The notes beneath the pieces are model-generated. The model ran no database searches. It saw only the letters and a list, made by a program, of their open reading frames with translations, and was not told the DNA's origin. A stretch of DNA of 64,000 nt, from contig JAZKJV010010136.1 of NCBI GenBank assembly GCA_037367405.1, forward strand, positions 124,001 through 188,000, in the 5' to 3' direction. How positions within the stretch are numbered: position 1 is the first letter of the stretch; each line of letters starts with the position of its first letter. Below, in pieces: positions 47,905 to 58,525 of the stretch. Made by a program: the position numbers and the translations under genes. The stretch is from Ottelia alismoides. Taxonomy: Eukaryota > Streptophyta > Magnoliopsida > Alismatales > Hydrocharitaceae.

Positions 47905-49582
47905 TTATTCCATACTTAGGGTTTACATTACCCTAAGTATAGGGGGGTGTCAGACTTGTGAGTATTTGTTTGATTCTTTTTGCCTCTGATTTCCTGCCTA
48001 TACTTAGGGATATTTTACCATAAGTATGGGGGGGGGGGTGGGGTAAACCCAGTGCATTCTACTCCTCGGTTTTCCTCTTGTGTACAATCTTCTATACTTA
48101 GGATTACTTGATCCTAAGTATAGGTGGATCCCCGACTTCTATTTATTATATTCTTTTATTCGTCGTTGTAGTATATAATTCTTTTCACTTTTCTATACTT
48201 AGCACGAGTTATATCTTTGTTTCCAGCTCTTTGATCACTATGAGGACATAGTTCGAGCTAAGTATAGGGGGGTGTCGTATATATTGTATATATACTTTAG
48301 CCATAACTCGTACTTTCATATTTTTAATATGGCTAAAATACTGTGTAAATACTAAAAGAAAAACTAAAAAAAAGATGAAGAAATTTCCTCAAAATGTTTT
48401 CTTGTACATACTGACTAATAAGCCAGGTTAAAATATTTTGAAAAATATTTTGAATGTAGTTTGAAAATCTATTCGAAAAATCTTTTGAAAACTATTTGAA
48501 AAATGTTTGAAAAATATTTTCAACCTTTGTAAAAAGATTGCCGCATGTAAAAATCTTTCTCTTTGTGTGAAAAATGATTTTGTAAAACTAATTGCAAATG
48601 TTTGGAAAAATGGTTGAAAAATTATTTTGAATATCTATATATATACTATTTGAAAAATGTTTGCAAAAATTGTTTTCAAATGATAGTAAATTATTGTAAA
48701 ATTGTGTGAAAATCTATTTTGGACTATAGTTTTCACAATTGTTTGTAAAATTCTTTTCAAATAAAGTTGAGGAATATATGCATCATAAAAAAATGATAAT
48801 TAAAAAAATAAATTAAAAAAAGAAGAAATAAAATAAAATGCCAACTATTTATATACTTGCATAAATTACTCAAGTTGTAAATCCTTTCTCATGATTCTTG
48901 TAAGTAATTGACTCATTTCTTTGTAAATATGTGTATATAATCCCTAGCCCTTATCTAAAAAACTTTGTGTATACATGTATATATTTCTAACTATTTGCAT
49001 TAAGAAAAAACCCTTTCATATGCATCATTTTTCAAAAATCCATAAAAATTTCAAAATTTTGAAAATTGTTTCACAAAAAAGATTTTGCTTTTTTTCTTTG
49101 CATTGTACATATTTTCTTGCATTGGCATATGCATTTTTAAGGATAGTTTTGATAATTAAACTAAGTCTGGAATAAATTAGAAGAATGGATCTTAGTTGGA
49201 CCTTTATCCACTTAATTTTAGAGGAACCTTATAAGATTTGGAGTTAAGACTTTTTAGGTCCTAGTGACTTAATTCTTTGAGTCCATAAAACTATGTTTAC
49301 ATGTCATCTTGATAAGTCTAAGTAGAATATTTAACAACACACGTATGATACTTTCAGATAGTGGCATACCTTGGACAAAGCACTCTACTCATAGCTCTTC
49401 ATGGAGGAGGTAGTGAGGGGACAAAATCTTTTGGCTTGGCATAGCATACGAGGCTAGTACATCTAGGCGGAACCTCTCACCCTCCTCTAGGGAGGGAAGT
49501 GCATCTCAACCTGGTTTGATGATGTTGATGTCTAAAGGTAGGAGCTGTGGGGTTGCAATAAAGCTTCAAAAGAGGGATAATT
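47905..49582 (+). other. Non-coding 3' region, right arm of F (before the Copia insertion)
   Basis: This is an inverted copy of 43446-45840. Hairpin array at 47910-48273, TTTTCAAA-type repeats at about 48420-48780, and the shared block near 49480-49580, which is cut by the Copia-type LTR at 49583 and continues at 52111. Confidence 0.75.
47910..48273 (+). ncRNA. Four-hairpin array, right arm of F (mirror order)
   Basis: Hairpins at 47911-47948, 47999-48030, 48092-48124 and the long one at 48193-48273. In sense orientation two 3' arms run directly into G-runs (AAGTATAGGGGGG at 47935-47947 and 48260-48273), and a third into a longer run (AAGTATGGGGG from 48021). Confidence 0.75.
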
Positions 49583-52110
49583 TGTAGGATATGGAATTTA
49601 ACCTCAAGCGCATCACGGAAGCGTGATCGTCGTATTGGATACGATGGAGAACGACTAGTTGCACTAGTTGTTCGGTGCAACGGAATTTAAAAAATTTTCA
49701 TTCGATGAAACCACATGATCCGAGAATAATTCTCAGATCGTTTCATCTATAACCACAACAAGTATAATGCAATACCTCTTGAAGCGTGGTTGATCGAGTC
49801 TCTAAGAGAAGAGACCTCTTGTCTCAAGTTCGATCGTCGGTGAGACCGCTTGCGAGCGCGGGGATGAACCGCATTGTCCTCGCAATCCAAGAAGTTGATC
49901 CAGGCATAGTTGCTCCTGATCTCGTCGCACGAGATCGAACGTCTTCTTCGTGAGCGTAGCACACCAAGAAGACGGAGAACCGAAGAATGTCGAAGCGACG
50001 GGGCGGTGGCGAGAGCGTCCATGATTCTCTCCTCTAGGGTATGGTGGACAACCACTAATATTAGAGAGAGAGAGAGGGATGTCGTGTATGAAGAAAGAGA
50101 GAGAGAGAGAGAGAGAGAGCTCCAAAATTGCATGTATAAAGAGAGAGCATGGTATGCCTCTCTATTTATAGGGTTTTGGGATCCATGGATCTCAATCCAT
50201 GGGACATATAAAATCAATGGGTGAGATTGATTTCTGTCAATCCAATGACCATGATTGTTGTTGTCAAAAACAACAAATTTTGGATTAAAATATATTTGAT
50301 AAAATCAAATATAAATCAATCCTAAATCAACCCAATAAATAAGGAGAGAATGTACATGGAGATTTCATCTCCATGCACCTTCCATGTGGACGGACACCCA
50401 TACCTATTAGGAATAGGGTGCCACCCACCCTTTCCATGTGGAGAGCAATCTCATGATAATTCATGAGATTGCATATCTCCATGGAAATCTCTCTTTATTT
50501 ATTTGCAACAAATTTGTTGGGTTTATTCTTCAAAAATAATTCACAATTATATTTGAGAATATTGCAATCTTGCCATGAAAAAATTGTGAATCATATTCAC
50601 AACCCAAAACAACATATAATTTACATTGTCAATTAATTACACAATGTGTATCCAATACACATAATAATTAATCAACACATATAAATTATAATTAGCTCTC
50701 TCTAATACATTATAAATCACATTTATAATATATTATGAATAATTGGATATTTCTATCCACATTATTCTTATCCATAATAACTAAATCACATTTAATTATA
50801 TTGGATAATTTCTTCACACATCAAGATGATTAAATCACATTTAATCATTATTTCTTCATTGCTTAGATCTTATGGAATTATTCTCGAACCCTTCAAGAAT
50901 AATGCAATCTCTCCTCAGATACTTGGAGATAAGGACAGGGCGATTGTATTGTTCCACGTATCGTGACTTGGATGTTGAGATCATATCTCAAATCCAGATC
51001 CCATGGACCTCCCACTGATGCTTGATCAAATCAAGACCGTAGACCTAATCTTCTCATTGTATCTGAATCTCATTCAAATCAATGTCCAGTTCATGGATTA
51101 AGATTAGGTCACTTCTCTAAAGAGAGGAGTCACTAAAATCCAAACCTGTTTCATCACTCCCTCGGAATGGAAGCGTCATGGTTATACAATCGTATATGAT
51201 CACATCACCCTCAGGTATTCCCAATACCTGTACATACTGCATACTAGAAGACCTATGATCATTCTAAAGATAAAGATCACTTTTACACTGTCATCTTTAG
51301 GGTTAGATCATTAAGTTTCTCAATCTTGGTCATTGGGATTTGGCATAGATCATATGCTTTCACAAAGCATATATCTTACCTTCAAATTCATGTCATGCTT
51401 CCAAAGCATGATGACCTTGCATGGAATTTGTTCAGTCCCAATACCTCATGAGTGAGCTCATGTCTCCCGGTTCACAAGCAAACCTGTATGATCCCATTGA
51501 GAGATCGTATTACTCATATGTCCATAAATGCACACCAGCTCGTCGGTGTATAGACCTTGGTTAGGTCATAAACCTATTCGTCTGCCAAATGTACACACTC
51601 AGACATACAACAAAACATCTGTCTCCGGTCAGAGGATGCATGCCTATGTTGTGACAGTATTCAACGTAGTTCTTTCGTTATCTTGATCTCGTCAAGTCAA
51701 CCCATTGACTTAACTAACCTGACACCTCCGAATCACTATTCCCATGCAGAGGACCTGCATCAAGAGGTCAGTCAGATATCAGCCATATGAGATAGGATTT
51801 CCATCTCCTACTCAGGCTGGAGATCATCACTTAACAATCATTTGATGATGCTTGATGAGTCCTCTATCTAACTCCTTAGATATTCATCCAAACATCAGCC
51901 TCTATGAATCATCCAATGAATCAACAGATGTATGATCATCAAGTTGGCCATGGTACATAACCCTTATTGTACAGAGGGACCCCTACAGTGCATTCATTCA
52001 TTCAATCTCAGAAAGGGAGTGAAAAATAATCAATAATTTTCATTGATAATTTATTCATTACAATAACATTTATTGTAGAAATGGTTCGCCTGGGGCTCAC
52101 ATTGCTAACA
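49583..52110 (-). repeat. Copia-type solo LTR inserted in F
   Basis: 2,528 bp from TGTAGGATATGG to CATTGCTAACA (plus strand), that is TGTTAGCAATGTGAGCC ... CCATATCCTACA on the minus strand. It splits a block that is continuous at 44145-44175 in the other arm (GAGGGATAGTCTA, reverse sense). No convincing 5-bp duplication was found: only ATA is present on both sides. The first part is shared with 34206-35131. The start and the TTATTGCAATAA-type sequence suggest a Maximus/SIRE-like Copia LTR, from memory. No internal region is present. A GA microsatellite lies at 50062-50120. Confidence 0.65.
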
Positions 52111-52829
52111 TAGTCTACTGGCTCAAGAGGAAAAACTCCTTATGTACATGCTGCACCTTGTATATATCTTCAAAAAAATGCAAAATCTCCAAAAGTGGAC
52201 ATGCCTGATTGAAAAGTAAAATGCCTGCCGGAGTGTATATACAAGTGAAAAAAAAGAAGAATAAGAGCTTCAAAGTCAAATATTTGTTAGCTTGCAGCGG
52301 GTGACATGGCTACACTGGTCATGAATCCAAGGATAGGTAACTACACCGGTTACCATCCATTCTCTTCTCCATCCCCTCTTCTTGAGCTAGTTGTACTTGA
52401 ACTTGGAAGGGAATATCCTCGCTCCTCGAGGAAAGAGTTGCTAGACCGGGAGATTAGAGTTACCTTGTTGAGAGAGGCTGTTTCTTTGTTACTGAGATGA
52501 TGAGCTATATTCATTTACACCATACAAGTAAGAATTCATAGTCATAAGAATTTGTGTATGTATACTTGTTCTGATCTGACTATTGAGGAGACCTGAATAG
52601 GAGTCTTGTGGAACTTAGAGGCTGTTAGGTTTTAAATCCATATCCTAATAAGGTTCAGACACACTAATAATCCAAAGGTCCGACAGAGCTCCAGACTACA
52701 TTTTTATGAAGATAAGTTTAAAAGTCAACATTATTCTAACTTCTTTCCTTTTTTTCTTTATTTTTTATTTTCACTTATTTTCCAAATAAGTGTTTGCTAA
52801 GGGACTAGCAAAGGTAAAGTATATGGGAA
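52111..52829 (+). other. Non-coding 3' region and PPT, right arm of F (after the Copia insertion)
   Basis: Continues the shared block, with the CAGTGTA-type hairpin at 52336-52354 and the PPT hairpin TTTGCTA / TAGCAAA at 52793-52812. The PPT AAAGTATATGGGAA ends at 52829, next to the inverted LTR. Confidence 0.75.
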
Positions 52830-55800
52830 TGATGAATCCACGATTCATCGCCTTTATTATTTTATTTTAGCTTCATTTTCTTAGTCAAACACCTGTAAAT
52901 ACCCACTAATTCCATAATTTTACCATTTTGCAAGCATTTGTTAAATATGCATTTTTAACACTTTTTGTACATAAATAAAAGAATAAAAACGAAAAGAAGA
53001 AGAAAAGAAAAATAAAGGATGTGTTTATGAAATAAATACAGACTGACCCAAACCCAAGATAAGGTCAAGACGTGACCTGATCGACCAGGAATAAAATAGG
53101 GGGAGATATGGTCTTCTGTCAAAAATCCAAAAATAATTTGTACATAAATTCCCTGTATATTTGTATAAAACTTGTACTATTTTATTTGTAAATAATTTGA
53201 CCTCAAATTAATTTTTTTTGTAAACAAAAGTTGTAAATAAAATTGTATTGTAAATAATATAAATAAGTGTAAAATAAAATATTGTATATATTACAAAGAA
53301 TCACCCTAAGAAAAAGCCACAATACGATTGAAATATCAATTCCGGCTACATACGAAATCAAATTGAACCAAACTCACTTCCACTATACTCTAAATTTAAT
53401 TATCTTTCAAATGGCTATTATTTCATAATTTTTGGAGTTACGATTGAAAAGTCGGTTTTCTAAGATTTTTTTGCAGTTTCACCACTATTTATTGTACATA
53501 TTTATTCATATTTATTTTTGTATATAATGTATATAATTATAAATATTATTTTCATTCAAAAAACAAAAAATATAAATAATAAAATTTAAAAAATATGGTT
53601 ATAAATTATTTCCTTATGTGTATATTTGTATAGTGTATTATATGTACATAATATTTGTATACAACTAACTTCCTTATATAAAAAGCACCAAAAAAATAAA
53701 ATATCTAACATTATTTAATTAATTTAATTTAATTACGAAAATTGTATTTACATTTAATTATTTAATTCATTATTTGATTTTATAACATACCATGTATATT
53801 AGATTTAATTTTATACCTTTAATTGCCGCCATTAAGGTGGCTAATTGATTTTCATTAATTATTTAATTTATTTAATTAATTTAATTTCGAATTTCATTTT
53901 TAATTTAATTAATTAATTGATTATTTATTTAATTAATTTTAATAACCACTAATTACTTTCCTCTTTTGTATAGACCTTCCTCTTTTGTTTTTCTTCTCTT
54001 TTTATTGGCTCCTTCCTCCCTCAATCACACTTAATCAATCTTTGGTGGAGACGAGCCCGATCTCGGAGAGCATTCTTATTGAAGAAGGTTGCCTAGCCTT
54101 CAAGCCATCCGATGACAATGTGTCGGTCCTCGTCGAGGCCATCATGGCATTTCCAACCCCAAGGTGAGATCCAATATATTTCCTATCTTTTCCTGGATAA
54201 ATCATAGTTTAAATTTTTGTGTAGGTGTAGTGAATAAATTTTAGATCTTAAAACCAAAATTTCACCACATAATTCACGTCCGACATCAATTTTTCATCTC
54301 ATTTTCATATCCCTCCATCTTCACGTTCTACCTCGCGCAACCTTCGACCTCCTGTGATGCACGGTGACCAGAGTCCCTGAATCTATCTCTCACTACGTCA
54401 AGATCCGATCATTTCACACATTCAATTTGTTTATAATTAAATAAAAGAAAATAAAAAATATTTGCTTTTCTATCTAACATTTGTTTTGCAGGAAAATGAA
54501 AAAAACATATTTGTTTTTGCCTCTAACCTCTGTTTTGTAGGATCAAATAAAAAAAGTAAACAAAAAAATAATAATAAAATCTTACTCTCTGTTTACAATA
54601 CTATTTGCCAAAAAATGTTACAGAGTTTAAGATTAACAATTTTTTGTTCAAAAAAATAATAATAAAGAAAACCTCTTCTTCTTCTTTATTTATATTGTTT
54701 GTTTATATAAAAAAATAAAAAAAACAAGAGCCCGTCTCGCCGCGACGCCCACCCTATCACATGCGCGCCCTCCGTAGGCGGCGATGCGCGCCCTCATTTT
54801 CGCGCAGATCTGTCCCGCACTCCCTCCGCAGGCGACGGCGTCTGCCCCACCCCGTGCCGCCAGCGGGCGTCCCCGTTCACTCCCGCTCTGCGCGCGGTCC
54901 GCCTGCGCCGCCCCTCCACAAGGCCGCTCCAGCCGCCATCCGTTTGCGTCGCCCCTCCATGAGGCTGCTCTAGCCGCCATCTGCGACAGCCCCACCGACT
55001 CCACCCCACCCTCCATTCGTGCTCTAACCGGCCGAAGTGCCTGCACCACCACCGACGCCGCGCCCCTCCATCATCCAGCCCGTGACGACATCCAAGCCCT
55101 CCCCCATCTTGTTGAAGAGGGCGACGACCCTACCCCTTTCCCCCTTTTGCTTGAACGAGGGCTCAAAAAGAACCCTAGGGAGGTTTTAAAATAAAGAAAA
55201 AAAGAGAATTGGGAAAAGTACAAGTTCGTCCTTAGAAGTTTTGAGATCTGCAAAAGTGCTCCCTGTCAACTTCAAGTCACGTGCTCGGCACATGTTTACT
55301 GGGTAAACTGCATGCATTCCTTTGCATTTTGATTCTGTTATCTTTTCAAACAAAAACTTTGAGAAAATTACATTTCAGTCCTTGTGGTTCCAATATTTTA
55401 ATTGCCTACTCTTTTGACTGAAATAAAGGTTTTTATCATTCGAAAAATTTAAAAAAAAATAGTGTGTTCTCCTGCTATAGTGTTTATCATTGTATAAAAT
55501 TTTCCTCAATTTTTATTGTCATTTGTTATGTTTAAAAAATAAAAAATAGTATCGTTTTGTCTGCCCGAAAGTCTAACATTCATAAAAATTCGCAAATTCA
55601 TCTAAAAATTCCAAAAATATTACTGTAGGTGCATTTTGGTGTATTTTAATTTGTATCCAATTTTTGTGCTTAGATCATTTATAAAACTCCAAAAAAATGC
55701 AAAATACAAAAAATCTTAAAAAAATTGAAGACGATTCTAGAAAAATTCAAAAAATGTGATTTCAATTTCTGATAGTAGATATTGTCTTGTATTTCTATTA

Positions 55801-56283
55801 AAAATAAATTTCAGGATTTTGAGTACTAAAAGGATTTTTAACTTGCAAAATACTCGTGCTTGTGCACTGTTTCACTTGTTTTACACTGTTTCATTTTTAT
55901 AAAATCACAAAAACATCATAAAATTACGAAACAATTACCAAAAATATTTTAAAATGTATACAACATAAAAACATTTTCTCTTTCATTTTCTGAATATTTA
56001 TTACTAGCTTAAAAATACAAAAAGAGTGTGGGTTTTGTGTTTTATCACTTATGCATATTGTTCTTAATTAAAAAAAATAATAAAAAACACTAAAAAATTC
56101 ACTTCTGAAAATTGACTGCATAGTTTTTAAATCGTGCTCCTTATGTTCGACCGTGATCTCTATACCAGGTAAAAAAGAATAGCGAAAACCGCTTACATTG
56201 GAGACCGAATCGCGCGATTGAGAACAATGACATAACTTTGTGATATTATTTTATCCATCTTGACCGCGTCGGATTTCACGTCA
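52830..56283 (+). repeat. Inverted LTR inside F
   Basis: It starts TGATGAATCCACGATTCATC, the reverse complement of the end of the outer LTRs, and ends near 56283 with a decayed copy of their start (TTATCCATCTTGACCG). Its GC-rich island (54720-55190) looks different in sequence from the outer islands (40990-41560 and 59690-60280), although the flanking AT-rich parts align. It therefore comes from a related but distinct subfamily. Confidence 0.7.
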
Positions 56284-58205
56284 TTAGAGGAGCCCGATCT
56301 CCGAGAGCATTCTTGTTGAAGAAGGGTGCCAAGCCCTCGAGCCGTTCAGTGACAGCGTGTCAGTCCTCGTCGAGGTCATCATGGCATTTCCGACCCCAAG
56401 GTGAGATCCAATTTATTTCCTGTCTTTTCCTAGATAAATCGTAGTTTTAATTTTTGCGTAGGTGTAGTGAATAAATTTTATATCTTAAAACCAAAATTTC
56501 ACCACATAATTCACGTCCGACATTGATTTTTCATCTCATTTCCATATCCCTCCATCTTCACGTTCTACCTCGCTCAACCTTCCACCTCCGGTCACGCAAG
56601 GTGACCGGAGTCCCTGGATCTATCTCTCACTACGTCAAGATTTGATCATTTCACATATTCCATTTGTTTATAAATAAATAAAAGAAAATAAAAAAATATT
56701 TACTTTTCTGTCTAATATTTGTTTTGCGGGAAAACTAAAAAAACACATTTGTTTTTGCCTCTAACCTCTGTTTTGCAGGATCAATAAAAAAGTAAACAAA
56801 AAAATAAAAAAAATCTCAATTTATGTTTACAATACTATTTTCCAAAAAATTGTTACAGAGTTTCTTGTTTAAATTTTTTTGTTCAAAATAATAATAATAA
56901 AAAACCTCATCTTCTTTATTTATATTGTTTGTTTAAATAAAAATTTTAAAAAAGAGAAAACAAAAAAAATTGTAGTGGGCGGCAGCGCCGCATACCCCGT
57001 CTCGCAACGCCGCCCACCTCATCCCGCACGCTCCCTCCGCAGGCGACGGCGCGTGCCCTCGAGTCCGCGCAGATTTGTCCTGCACTCCCATGCAGGCGGC
57101 GGCGTCCGCCCCGCCCCGTACCGCCAGCGGGCGTCCCCGTTCACTCCCGCTCGACGCGCGGTCCATTTGTGCCGCCCCTCTACGAGGCTACTCCAGCCAC
57201 CATCCGTGGCAGCCCCACCGACTCCACCCACACCCTCTAGTCGTGCTCCAGCCGCCTGAAGTGCCTGCGTCGCTACTAACACTGCGCTGCTCCATCATCC
57301 AGCCCACGGCGACGGCCAAGCCCTCCCCCATCTTGTTGAAGAGGGCGGCGACCCTACCCTTTCCGCCTTTTTGCTTGAATGAAGGCTAACAGAGAACCCT
57401 AGGGAGGTTTTAAAATAAAGAAAAAAAGAGAATTGGAAAAAGTACAAGTTCGTCCTCAGAAGTTTTAAGATTTGCAAAAGTGCCCCCTGTCAACTTCAAG
57501 TCACGTGCCCCACACATGCTTACTGGGTAAATTACATGCTTTCCTCTGCATTTTATTCTGTTATCTTTTCAAATAAAAACTTTGAGAAAATTACATTTCA
57601 GTCCCTGTGCTTCCAGGATTTTAATTACTTACTCTTTTGACTGAAATAAAGGCTTTTATCATTCGAAAAAATTTCAAAAAAATAGTGTGTGCTCCTGCTA
57701 TAGTGTTTGTCATTGTGTAAATTTTTCATCGATTTTTATTGTCATTTGTTATATTTAAAAAATCGAAAACAGTGTCTTTTTGTCTGCCCGATATTCTAAA
57801 ATTCATAAAAATTCGCAAATTCGTCTAAAAATTCCAAAAATATTACTGTAGGTGCATTTTGGTGTGTTTTAATTTTTTTCCAATTTTTGTGATTAGATCA
57901 TTTATAAAACTCCAAAAATTGTAAAATATGAAAAATCTTAAAAAAATTATAGACAATTCTAGAAAATCGAAAAAAATGTGATTTCAGTTTCTGATTGTAG
58001 ATATTATCTTGTAGTTTCTGTTAAAAATAAATTTTAGGGATTTTGAGACTTAAAGGATTTCTAAATTGCAATATACTCCTGCCTGTGCACTGTTTCACTT
58101 GTTTTGCACTGTTTAATTTTTATAAAATCACAAAACATCAGAAAATTACGAAAAAATTACCAAAAATATTTTAAAATATATAAAACATAAAAACATTTTC
58201 TCTTT
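56284..58205 (+). repeat. Tandem partial copy of the inverted LTR
   Basis: 56284-58205 repeats about 54045-55985, offset by about 2.25 kb, including the GC island (56970-57400). Both copies contain CGAGAGCATTCTT followed by GAAGAAGG. The copy breaks at TCTTTGGTGGAGA, a 13-mer also found at 54038 where the repeated part begins. This points to recombination at short homology. Confidence 0.7.
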
Positions 58206-58525
58206 GGTGGAGAGATTCCAGACTTTGGAGGAGGATCAGACGGACACTCGGAGGATAAGCCGGAGCCAGCTAGACAACAACGACCGATGAGACAATTGCA
58301 CAATCCTACTGCAACTCTCACTCATTGATGGATTCAGCTCCCTGAGATTCTAGGCAATTTCAAGATTCCCTCCAGACCATTCAGCTTTTGCCCAATTTCT
58401 CTGGGCTAGCCACCGAGGAACCGCATCTTCACCTGCAGGAGTTTGAGATGATCTGCAGCACTGTCCACGACAGACATGGACGAGGACACTATCAAGATGA
58501 TAGCATTCCCTTTCTCCCTCGCAGA
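58206..58525 (+). pseudogene. Gag fragment, plus strand, in F
   Basis: Reads LPNFSGLATEEPHLHLQEFE, MICSTVHDR, then after a frameshift DEDTIKMIAFPFSLADDPK. This is the N-terminal half of the Athila capsid domain (FSGL-EEPH-HL-EF, AFPFSL). It breaks off within two bases of the right outer LTR, where a PBS would be expected for a normal minus-strand element. The upstream part (58206-58370) is Gag N-terminus without a clear frame. Confidence 0.75.

Noticed and set aside
49578..52115. Target-site duplication of the Copia-type solo LTR
   Set aside because: The flanks give only ATA in common; a 5-bp duplication is not supported.
54690..55194. Ala/Pro/Arg-rich frames at 54690-55194
   Set aside because: Same reasoning: GC-island frames in multiple phases, not conserved in frame in the tandem copy at 56879-57389.
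39851..58525. F as a perfect palindromic copy of a single element
   Set aside because: The arms retain different parts of pol and the inverted LTR has a different GC island, so at least two related elements contributed.
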